A program made the translations under genes and the position numbers. Below, piece after piece: positions 45,393 through 52,625 of a DNA stretch of 64,000 nucleotides (position 1 is its first letter; each line of letters starts with the position of its first letter). The notes beneath the pieces were generated by a model. That model made no database searches. It was not told where the DNA came from and saw only the letters and a list, made by a program, of their open reading frames with translations. Source of the stretch: an uncultured Draconibacterium sp. (GTDB lineage Bacteria; Bacteroidota; Bacteroidia; Bacteroidales; Prolixibacteraceae); the NCBI RefSeq assembly GCF_963677575.1, contig NZ_OY782038.1, forward strand, positions 3,847,501-3,911,500, in the 5' to 3' direction.

Positions 45393-46142
45393 ATGAGCGA
45401 AAACTATACATACGATAAGCAAATAACAGAGAATATTCTCGCCGACATTGAGGAACATAAAATGAACATTTCCTACGTTGAGAGTGATGGATATTGTCCA
45501 AAATTTGGATATTCAATTGGATTATTTAAGCAATTTGAGCATCCCGAACTGATAATACTTGGATTAAATCCTGAATCAACTGGAACAATTTTGAATGACA
45601 TCAAATCACAAATAATAAGTGGGACAAAATTCATAGAAGGTGTCAATTATTATGGTTTTTTGGTTGACTTGCCAATTCAATTCATAAAAGTTCAACGGAG
45701 CTATTACAAAGACTATCTTGGATACGCTGGATGGTATTACAAAAAATCATTTGACTTTCCTGTCTTACAAGTTGTGTGGCCAGACAAAAATGGGAAGTTT
45801 CCATGGGAAATGGATTTTAATAAAAATTTCAAATTTGTCCAACCTCTTTTAGACAGGAACGGTGATTTTAAGTTTTTGGAGGAAAAAAATCTCGCAGTTT
45901 TCACGACAGAATCGGTCTTAAAAGGAGAACCGATTTTATATGTTTATCATGAGGAAGATGGAGATTGGCAATTTCATGGTGAAACTCCGCCTGACATAAA
46001 AAAAGCAAAACTCGTTTCCTTAGAGTCTCTTGTAAAAATGGACATGTCCTTGAATGATATATACTATTTAAATTTTGGAGAATCAGCCCACAGAAATTCT
46101 CCAAATGATGTGTGGAAAATAAATGAGAAAGAAAAAAACTAA
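45393..46142 (+). CDS. DUF4262-domain protein with DUF2185-like C-terminus
   Basis: 249 residues. The N-terminal half matches DUF4262: SYVESDGYCPKFGYSIGLFK (about 29-48), PELIILGLNPESTGTILNDI (about 53). The C-terminal half contains VLKGEPILYVYHEEDGDWQF (about 174) and HGETPPDIKKAKLVSLESLV, reminiscent of immunity-protein-like domains of toxin systems. Role unknown. It is framed by GTTAGC upstream and GCTAACA just after its stop (46144-46150), as if it were one gene cassette. Confidence 0.72.
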   Translation: MSENYTYDKQITENILADIEEHKMNISYVESDGYCPKFGYSIGLFKQFEHPELIILGLNPESTGTILNDIKSQIISGTKFIEGVNYYGFLVDLPIQFIKVQRSYYKDYLGYAGWYYKKSFDFPVLQVVWPDKNGKFPWEMDFNKNFKFVQPLLDRNGDFKFLEEKNLAVFTTESVLKGEPILYVYHEEDGDWQFHGETPPDIKKAKLVSLESLVKMDMSLNDIYYLNFGESAHRNSPNDVWKINEKEKN

Positions 46143-46143
46143 A

Positions 46144-46259
46144 GCTAACAATTTGTAATATGGCAGGCGGGGTGTTTAGCGGTCTGACAAGTCAGACCTT
46201 GCGCCCACTTTCCTGCGGGTCTGACAGGATTTCTTTTCGAAATCCCGCCCGACCACATA
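46144..46259. repeat. attC-like imperfect palindrome, copy C (left part, interrupted by intron)
   Basis: Starts 1 bp after the DUF4262 gene with GCTAACA. The left arm AACAATTTGTAATATGGCAG (46148-46167) followed by GCGGGG pairs with CGAAATCCCGCCCGACCACA (46238-46257). The terminal GCCAAACCGTT of the right arm is now at 46935-46945, beyond the intron. Internal GGTCTGAC-AA-GTCAGACC is a perfect stem. Confidence 0.6.
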
Positions 46260-46934
46260 GTGTGCCGAGAAGCGATGAATCGGCAAATAAAGTTCATTGC
46301 ATGCTGTAATTAAGATGGTGGAAGTTGCAAACGAGCAACTGGGCACCGATGTCGCCTTGCAGGAGGGGGCATCAAACCACCTAAAGGTGCTGTGTTTAAG
46401 AGGCATGGTACTGAGCGTTTAGGAAAAGGCTTTACCACGAGTAAGGTCAGGTGTGGATAAAGGAGATGAACTAACCGTAACCGCTGAAGAGGTGTCGAGA
46501 AGTGGCCATATCTAGTCAAAAGCTACGAAGTATGTGACGGAGTGAAAAGTAGTATTGGAAACAATACTAAGTTTGGAAGTTACCTGTTTACTATCCATTC
46601 GGCTGGCGTCATTCAGGCGGCATGACCTTTATCCGGGCTTAATTACGGAACTCGGGAACCAGTCACATTGATGTTAAGCGAAAGGTACAACAGGCACACC
46701 CTGGAGGCCGAATAGCAATGCAATGTACTGGGGCGGACTAACCCGTAGTAGTGATGAAGTTTCTGTAATGGAAATGGAGCGAAGGGGTTAGCTGGTATAG
46801 TTTAATTTTTTTGCCAACCTTAAAGGGGATGAGCGTTATAGAATTAGCTATATTAGAAGAGCCGTATGACGGGAGACTGTCACGTACGGTTCTGTGAGAG
46901 GCTTAGGGGTGAAATTCCCCTTTGCCTACTCGAC
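46260..46934 (+). ncRNA. Group II intron, ORF-less, about 675 nt
   Basis: The 5' end GTGTGCCGAG fits the GUGYG consensus, and CCGA/TCGG pair at once to open domain I. Domain V is at 46859-46892: GAGCCGTATGACG..., a GAGA tetraloop and the returning strand ending CACGTACGGTTC, with the AGC triad and the two-base CG bulge. Domain VI (AGGCTTAGGGG..CCCCTTTGCCT) follows, and the intron ends ..CTACTCGAC (final AC). Between domains III and V only a short A/T-rich linker is found (about 46790-46858), where the reverse-transcriptase gene would normally sit. It would need a maturase supplied in trans, or may be inactive. Confidence 0.88.
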
Positions 46935-46935
46935 G

Positions 46936-47025
46936 CCAAACCGTTTACAAGCATTAAAAACGCTGCTGGTATCGCCTGAAACGATGATGAACCAACGTTT
47001 TCTGGATGAGTTATATCAGTTATGA
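46936..47025 (+). pseudogene. Possible 3' gene remnant directly after the intron
   Basis: An open frame reads PNRLQALKTLLVSPETMMNQ and then RFLDELYQL before TGA at 47023-47025. It has protein-like composition and no start of its own. It could be the tail of a gene displaced by the cassette/intron events, or chance. I do not recognise it. Confidence 0.3.
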
Positions 47026-47075
47026 TTTTAATAGCATTTTGCAACTTTAAACTAAAATTAAAAACCAATGATTTT

Positions 47076-48758
47076 ATGAAAGTACCTTTCCCAAAACTAT
47101 TATTAAGTCAGATAATCGCCTTGCTTTTGTTTTCATGTTCAACTGAAACCGAGACGATTATTTATGAATCGCCGAATATTAGAATTATATCGGTTGACGC
47201 CACTTCGTTAAACTCATATACAATACACCTTGATATAAACGAAGGAGAAGGGCAAGTTCTTCAAAAAGTGGAAATTGTTTTTAAAGATATTACAATTGAG
47301 GGCGAAGCAGACATAAAGTTTGAGTATGCAATTTCTGATTACGAGAATTTCCCTAATACAATTGAGGCTCGTAATCTTAAAAGAAATCACGATTACGAAA
47401 TTACAGCCTATTTACACACCAATAAATACAGCTACCAATCAAACCTCCAAATTCTTCGTTCAATAAAAAATACATTTCAAGTCCGAATATGGGATGATGA
47501 ACGTTTCTCATATTTAGATGAATCTATTTCAGCTTACCTTAATAGGGAAGATGAGTTTGTGGTGAATATTGATTATGTAAATGGATATGAACCTCAATCA
47601 TTAGAAATAAAACTTGATGGAACAAGTCCATTGGAAATAGATGCCAATTATAGTAATATAACTGAAACAGATGGGATTATAACTCTAACAAAACTGGTGA
47701 AAATCCCAATGGATGCACCAATTGGAGAACATCATGTTCATGTTTATATCGATGGTATTGAATTGGTCTCAGTAAACACGCTTAAAATACTGGAAAGACA
47801 ATGGGAAATTTTTGACTCAAATTTTGAGGATTTTTATCGTGGGGATTTTTCCTGGTTCAAGCTGGATAATAAACTCTACATTGTTGGTGGGAATTATCCA
47901 CAAACCCAGCTTACCGAATCGCCCGTTTGGGAATTTGACATCGATAATAAAATTTGGACGCGAAAAAATAATTTTCAATATGTCCACGACATTATCTCAA
48001 TACAAGATGCGCAAGGCAAAGTAGAAATACTTCCTTATCCTATCCAGTACAATAACGAAGGCTACATCTTGGTAAAATATGATCTCCCCTCATTTTATGA
48101 ACAAGACGGGTATACCCTAACGAAGTATGAGAGGATAATGGAATTATGGAAGTATAACACTTCTGATGATTCGTGGAAAAAGATTACAGATTACCAAGGA
48201 AAAACCAACGATTACATGATGAGCTTTGTAATAAATGACAAGCTCTACCTTGGTGGTGGTTTTATACACGATGATAGTGCTGTTGACCAACTGCGACGCA
48301 ATAAAGAATTCTGGTGTTATTCGTTCAACAATAATAATTGGGAACAACTAAACGATGTTCCTGTTGAGATTCTGTTCTGGCGTTTGCCAACATGTACAGT
48401 GAATGATAAAGCCTACGTTTTTTCTACGTATAATAACTTCTGGGAATATAACCCCAGTGGTGATAGTTGGGTTCCACTTGGAAAGTTTCCTGGTTCGTAT
48501 AGACATCATACGCAAATGGTTTCATTCAACGGTAATTTATATCTTATAGGAGGAGAAGCAGAAATCCCAGAATACAAACCAGATTGCTGGAGGTACTATC
48601 CTTCTACTAATAAATGGGAGATGATAGCTATGTTTTCCAATGGCATAAGCGATTGGGGAGTTAGTTTTACGCACAATAATAGCATTTATACGGGATTAGG
48701 TTACTACATTGACAGGAATAGCTGGCTTGGTGACATATACAAACTAAACATGGAATAG
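47076..48758 (+). CDS. Kelch-repeat lipoprotein
   Basis: I choose ATG 47076 (MKVPFPKLLLSQIIALLLFS) because it places a lipoprotein signal with lipobox LLFSC at the N-terminus; the longer frame starts at 47022. 560 residues. Two beta-sandwich-like parts (about 25-245) are followed by kelch units (KLDNKLYIVGGNYP; VINDKLYLGGGFIH; VNDKAYVFSTYNNFWEYNPS; SFNGNLYLIGGEAE) forming a propeller. Probably a surface-exposed carbohydrate- or protein-binding lipoprotein. The following gene starts 2 bp later and shares the post-lipobox TETE motif. Confidence 0.82.
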   Translation: MKVPFPKLLLSQIIALLLFSCSTETETIIYESPNIRIISVDATSLNSYTIHLDINEGEGQVLQKVEIVFKDITIEGEADIKFEYAISDYENFPNTIEARNLKRNHDYEITAYLHTNKYSYQSNLQILRSIKNTFQVRIWDDERFSYLDESISAYLNREDEFVVNIDYVNGYEPQSLEIKLDGTSPLEIDANYSNITETDGIITLTKLVKIPMDAPIGEHHVHVYIDGIELVSVNTLKILERQWEIFDSNFEDFYRGDFSWFKLDNKLYIVGGNYPQTQLTESPVWEFDIDNKIWTRKNNFQYVHDIISIQDAQGKVEILPYPIQYNNEGYILVKYDLPSFYEQDGYTLTKYERIMELWKYNTSDDSWKKITDYQGKTNDYMMSFVINDKLYLGGGFIHDDSAVDQLRRNKEFWCYSFNNNNWEQLNDVPVEILFWRLPTCTVNDKAYVFSTYNNFWEYNPSGDSWVPLGKFPGSYRHHTQMVSFNGNLYLIGGEAEIPEYKPDCWRYYPSTNKWEMIAMFSNGISDWGVSFTHNNSIYTGLGYYIDRNSWLGDIYKLNME

Positions 48759-48760
48759 AG

Positions 48761-50212
48761 ATGAGCAAATCTAAAACAATATATACTCTACTATTTGCAG
48801 CGTTGATTGGATTCGCAGTAAATAGTTGTACCGAAACGGAATATATTTATGTAATTGAAGAGCCGGAAACGGATCCCCCAACAAGACAATCTCTTGGTAA
48901 TTTCGAGATAGAATCGGCTGTTGTTAGCGATAAGGATGCAATGGTAAGTTGGTCGGCGCCCAAAGTCCCTGATAGCATAAAGCTTACCTACGAAGTTGGT
49001 TTAAACGATTCAGTGGTTTTCTACAATCTAACATCCAGAAATGTACTTATACAGAATCTGTCCCCTTTCTCTTCGTATAAAGTTTCCGTAAAAGCATACG
49101 ATAGCGATAGAAATTATTCAGTTGCCGATACCTTAATTAAAACAAGAGGAAGCAATAATCTTCAACCAATACTAAAATTCAACCTGGATTACAAGACTTT
49201 TCAGTTTATGAAGATTAAAAGAACTGCCGACAATGGTTTTATGATATTGGGAATGGGGCAGCACACATTTTACGGTTATTCAAGCAGAAATTTTATGCTA
49301 AAAATAAACCAGAATTTTGAAATTGAATGGTTAAAAGAGTTTGACTGGGAGGAAAAAAACAATTATGAAACTGTTCTGGATTTTGTTGAATGCCCGGATG
49401 GAAGTTATGTAATTGCTCAATATTTGTCTGTGGTTAAAGTTGATGCCTATGGAAATAAGTTATGGCAAATACGATTAGCTGAAAGTTATGAAGAAATGCT
49501 GGGAAGCCATATGGCCTACAACCAACTAACCGGCGATACATATTTTTGTGGCTTATTTGGTAGTGGACATGGATTCACCATCATCAATATAAACTCTGAG
49601 GGGCAGAAAGTTTGGGAAAAGTCATTTCCTTATTCAAAAAATGTTTACTGCTCGGGGGTAGAGTTTATAGATAACCAGCTATTTTTTGCAGGGAATATTG
49701 GAGAAGAAGAACGATTGTTCATAGCCGGATTTAGCTCGGAGGGAACAAAACTGTACGATAAAGAATTACCTAATGAGTATGCTTATGCCGATGTAATTTT
49801 AAATTCGGAGGTAACTTCTGATGGCAATATTCTCCTTTACGGAGCTATTGCTGGCGAAATGGGGGAATACGGTTATTACAACACCCAAATGCAAATAATT
49901 AAACTTAATATCAATGGCGATATTTTATGGCGAATTTATCCTGACTACCCTGATGGTAAGGTTTTTAGCAGCGTTTGGTTATCGACAATAGAAAATAACG
50001 ATACAAGAATTTTTCAAACCTCCCATGATAGAGGTTCAGAGTTATATCGAATTAATTCAGACGGAAATATTCTGATGACAGGCTTTAATATGAGTGGGTA
50101 CCCTACGGGATTATACAGTTTTATTGATGAGCCAGATATTTACACTTATTTTACTCGGGAAGGTTTAATAATTACAATAGATATGAATGGGAATTATGAC
50201 TTAAGTAACTAA
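48761..50212 (+). CDS. Lipoprotein with fibronectin type III domain and beta-propeller-like part
   Basis: 483 residues. Lipobox AVNSC (Cys about 23) then TETEYIYVIEEPETDPPTRQ, resembling the preceding protein's start. A fibronectin type III-like module spans about 45-125 (DAMVSWSAPKVPDSIKLTYE; IQNLSPFSSYKVSVKAYDSD). The rest has repeated strand-loop units with GNKLWQIRLAES, EGQKVWEKSFPYS, GDILWRIYPDYP, a PQQ/quinoprotein-like propeller spacing. It is probably translated together with the kelch lipoprotein and forms a surface pair with it. Confidence 0.78.
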   Translation: MSKSKTIYTLLFAALIGFAVNSCTETEYIYVIEEPETDPPTRQSLGNFEIESAVVSDKDAMVSWSAPKVPDSIKLTYEVGLNDSVVFYNLTSRNVLIQNLSPFSSYKVSVKAYDSDRNYSVADTLIKTRGSNNLQPILKFNLDYKTFQFMKIKRTADNGFMILGMGQHTFYGYSSRNFMLKINQNFEIEWLKEFDWEEKNNYETVLDFVECPDGSYVIAQYLSVVKVDAYGNKLWQIRLAESYEEMLGSHMAYNQLTGDTYFCGLFGSGHGFTIININSEGQKVWEKSFPYSKNVYCSGVEFIDNQLFFAGNIGEEERLFIAGFSSEGTKLYDKELPNEYAYADVILNSEVTSDGNILLYGAIAGEMGEYGYYNTQMQIIKLNINGDILWRIYPDYPDGKVFSSVWLSTIENNDTRIFQTSHDRGSELYRINSDGNILMTGFNMSGYPTGLYSFIDEPDIYTYFTREGLIITIDMNGNYDLSN

Positions 50213-50237
50213 ACAAAACCTTTGCAGATTTCCTTAA

Positions 50238-50486
50238 ATGTGGATAAATAGGACAGTTCAGGTTGTCTTTGTGTATTTAGAAATCCTATTAAATCAGAGA
50301 TTGTTCATTGAAAACAATTATTCATACAAAGAGGCTGACAAAAAATTGCACCAAACTTATAAGGCAATTATAATTGAGTATAGGACAAATACAGTTTTTA
50401 TTGAAAAACTAACAATAGACAGAATCGGGACACTAAAGTTTGGATTGAAAGAATTGAAGAGGGCAACTCTTGTAGTGGTTCTTTAA
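50238..50486 (+). CDS. Small hypothetical protein, weak
   Basis: 82 residues, starting 25 bp after the lipoprotein gene. The sequence (for example EADKKLHQTYKAIIIEYRTN) is protein-like but has no recognised family and no clear translation signal. It is directly followed by attC-like copy B, in the position of a cassette passenger. It may equally be a remnant. Confidence 0.35.
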   Translation: MWINRTVQVVFVYLEILLNQRLFIENNYSYKEADKKLHQTYKAIIIEYRTNTVFIEKLTIDRIGTLKFGLKELKRATLVVVL

Positions 50487-50522
50487 AAACGAAGAAGACA
50501 TAAAAATAAAAAAATGCCAGTA

Positions 50523-50657
50523 GCTAACACGGTACATATTGCAGGGCGGGGTTCGGTGGTACGCCAACTGCGGATTCTCGCATCGCAGTTCCGTGTCCTT
50601 CGGGCAGGAACGCTCTTCGAAATCCGCCCCGACAACATGTACCAACCGTTGTGGTGC
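50523..50657. repeat. attC-like imperfect palindrome, copy B
   Basis: Begins GCTAACAC and ends GTTGTGGTGC. The left arm (50531-50555: GGTACATATTGCAGGGCGGG, then GTTCG) pairs with the right arm (50618-50643: CGAAATCCGCCCCGACAACA, then TGTACC) with few mismatches. Inside, AACTGCG/CGCAGTT form a second stem. It shares 18 identical bases with copy A and the same plan as copy C. This is the best-preserved copy. Confidence 0.65.
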
Positions 50658-50673
50658 ATTATAAAACGAGACA

Positions 50674-50823
50674 ATGAAGCATAAGATATTAAGAATAGAT
50701 AAAATTGAAGAACTGGATTCTCTTGAAGAACCTTTTAGAATTAGAATTCATTTGAAATACCCCCGCTCGCGCCGATTTGTAATCGGTGTGCAACTCAAAA
50801 GAGTTGAAGAAAAAAAACTATAA
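50674..50823 (+). CDS. Small hypothetical protein, 49 residues
   Basis: ATG at 50674 to TAA at 50821-50823, too short to be obvious. It reads MKHKILRIDKIEELDSLEEP then a basic stretch FRIRIHLKYPRSRRFVIGVQ. The start (MKHKILRID) is protein-like, while the middle overlaps a dispersed GCGCCGATT..AATCGG repeat, so the real gene may have been cut off by it. It ends 9 bp before the next gene. Confidence 0.35.
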   Translation: MKHKILRIDKIEELDSLEEPFRIRIHLKYPRSRRFVIGVQLKRVEEKKL

Positions 50824-50832
50824 ATTACTATT

Positions 50833-51408
50833 ATGAAATCAATTACCCTTGAATTTTCCAAACTTCAGATTTTAAAAGACAGAGAGAGGTGGAGGTTGTA
50901 CTTCATCATAGTTACCGAACATCCTGAGGATAATGATAAAATGATTGTTTCTACTTTTCCCGATCCTTATATCAGGCTAAAAACCAACAAGGAGAATATC
51001 ATCAACTTCGAACCTGAAGGAAGTCCGGGAGCTGACGGAATGTTTGTAATCGAACGCGAATTTCCGGCAGATAAAAAGATAAAAGCCAGGGTTTATCTGA
51101 GGCAAAGCAGAAAAACAACACGTAATATAGGCGATGCGCTAAAAGACCTTCAGAAGACATTGGGCGGCGATGCTTTCGAGATTGTAACAGATCTTATGGG
51201 ATCGGGATTACCATGGCTTGTTGTTGCTAAAAAGGCATTTCCAATGATTGGGAATATTCTTAGCACCATTAAAGACCGTGATATGGGCTTTGTAAGCATG
51301 GATGAGCGGTTTGGCAACGAGTTTAAACCCGGAGTTAAAGCCGAACGCCATACCGAATTTTCAACCGGAGAGGCAAAGATTTGGTGGAAATGGAGTGTTA
51401 GCGAATAG
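50833..51408 (+). CDS. Hypothetical protein with beta-sandwich-like N-terminus and glycine-rich helical C-terminus
   Basis: 191 residues. About residues 1-105 look like a C2/beta-sandwich domain (KSITLEFSKLQILKDRERWR; MIVSTFPDPYIRLKTNKENI; KIKARVYLRQSRKTTRNIGD). About 115-155 form an amphipathic, glycine-containing helix pair (DAFEIVTDLMGSGLPWLVVA; AFPMIGNILSTIKDRD). The C-terminus ends WWKWSVSE. No family named; the layout recalls small membrane-interacting proteins, but this is speculative. It lies between attC-like copy B and the interrupted SnoaL-like gene. Confidence 0.55.
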   Translation: MKSITLEFSKLQILKDRERWRLYFIIVTEHPEDNDKMIVSTFPDPYIRLKTNKENIINFEPEGSPGADGMFVIEREFPADKKIKARVYLRQSRKTTRNIGDALKDLQKTLGGDAFEIVTDLMGSGLPWLVVAKKAFPMIGNILSTIKDRDMGFVSMDERFGNEFKPGVKAERHTEFSTGEAKIWWKWSVSE

Positions 51409-51490
51409 AACTCCGCTCCAGCGCGAATCATTTCGCGTGGTAAAAGAAAAAACAAAAGCTACACGATAAAATCGTGCAGCAACAAAGAGT

Positions 51491-52086
51491 TTAAATGTTT
51501 CGGGCAGGCCATGCAATATCTAAACGAGTGGAAGCAATGTACCATTTCCCGTCAATAAGCTCGTAATCGTCAACATAAAGGCCTAACAAAAGTAAGGGAA
51601 GATCCTCAACCGGTCTCTCTGTAAATAAATCGATAAGATAATACTTTCCCTTGGCAGTAGTGGGGCCGGTAATCTCAATCAAGTGATTTGTTACCACATG
51701 GAGAAACGGATAATTGCCGTAATTATGGGTATCGAGATCAGCAAAAGCCTTTTCCAGTCCTTTCTGAATTTGGGCCCGGCCGTTCCATGGAGTCCGGTCT
51801 GTTTGGCAAACCGCATCTTCTTTAAGAGACTGTTTAATTTTTATTTTTTAGAGATATTATGAAGTATTTTTTACTAATTCAAGGCGAAATTGACGCGAAT
51901 AGCCTTAGCTATTTAAGGAAATTTCAACGCAGAAGTAGTGAAAAAGACGAATAATAGAATAAATTTTAAACAGTCTCTAAATAACGCAGCCACCTTATCC
52001 ATTTGGTTTGTATCTAAGTAATGCGAATACTGAATTCTTAAGTTTTTAATTGCCTCTATATGCAATAAGCTTTTAACATCATTCAT
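51491..52086 (-). pseudogene. SnoaL-like (NTF2-fold) gene interrupted by a MITE
   Basis: The two coding parts (52086-51981 and 51825-51491) join in frame when the 152-bp insertion and one TAA copy are removed, giving 146 residues: MNDVKSLLHIEAIKNLRIQY ... KVAALF/KEDAVCQTDRTPWNGRAQ ... ending LDIAWPARNI. This is the length and strand order of SnoaL-like proteins (limonene-hydratase/steroid-isomerase fold), with an N-terminal helical cone, TNHLIEITGPTTAKGKYYLI and DDYELIDGKWYIASTRLDIA. The C-terminal remnant alone still has an open frame from 51697. Function lost, or expressed only as a fragment. Confidence 0.85.
51826..51977. mobile_element. MITE 1, 152 bp, in the SnoaL-like gene
   Basis: Ends GAGACTGTTTAA and TTTAAACAGTCTC form perfect 12-bp terminal repeats. 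TAA flanks both ends (51823-51825 and 51978-51980). It contains the core TCAAGGCGAAATT...AATAGCCTTAGCTA...AAATTTCAACG (51879-51929), also found in MITE 2. GAGACTG ends with a 3-bp TNA duplication are typical of IS5-group (IS1031-like) elements, so such a transposase may have moved it; the resident IS5 element has different ends. Confidence 0.85.
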
Positions 52087-52135
52087 ATTTATACAATTTT
52101 TACCTTTTTAAACTAAGAGATATTTTTCATATTAA

Positions 52136-52294
52136 TACCAATTTGATTATAAAATGCCGTATTGGATACGTCATTATTTTTCTTTTTATCAAGGCGAAAA
52201 ATTTTAGCATAGCCTTAGCTACGGTACAATTTTTCAACGAAGAGAAAATGAAAAAGAATTAGTTTATATGCGACATTTTATGGTCAATTTGGTA
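52136..52294. mobile_element. MITE 2, 159 bp
   Basis: Terminal inverted repeats TACCAATTTGATTATAAAAT(G) and TACCAAATTGACCATAAAAT(G) match at 18 of 21 positions. TAA flanks both ends (52133-52135, 52295-52297). The core 52189-52239 (TCAAGGCGAAAA...ATAGCCTTAGCTACGG...TTTTTCAACG) is clearly related to that of MITE 1, although the terminal repeats differ. Confidence 0.82.
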
Positions 52295-52625
52295 TAAGAA
52301 CTATTGGTGTCAGGTAAAAGCTGATTCTCTGTCGGCATAGGTTTGTAATCGGTGTTTTGGTTACAACAACCAACAATTAAAATCGGCACTTTATTTCTAC
52401 TGCGATAATCAGCAAAATCAACGTCCTTTGCGTTCAAATTATAGTTTACCTCAAAAAATACGTGAAATCTCTAATCCCCAATATGTTACAAAACATAGCA
52501 TAGGTTCAGTATACATCGTAAATTGTTCTTAGGTTATTTCCTCGTAATGCGCAATCCGCAAAAAATCAGGTTTCTGCATTTGGAGTTTAACCACAAACAT
52601 TACAATAACATTAATTTAAATTATT
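52295..52625. other. Non-coding stretch upstream of the orphan gene
   Basis: 330 bp without a gene. It contains GTCGGCATAGGTTTGTAATC..GG (52338-52361) and CTGCGATAATCAGCAAAATC (52401-52420), both recurring elsewhere in the island (50765-50795; 55025-55065). The final 60 bp are A/T-rich and probably hold the promoter of the next gene, though no element is clear enough to assign. Confidence 0.5.

Noticed and set aside
46176..46519. Minus-strand open frames in the intron
   Set aside because: They lie across the attC-like site and domain I of the ribozyme and show no protein family.
51826..52294. MITEs 1 and 2 as derivatives of the resident IS5 element (19569-20456)
   Set aside because: The resident element ends in GAAGTTGT.., unlike GAGACTG.. 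or TACCAA.., so it is not the obvious parent.
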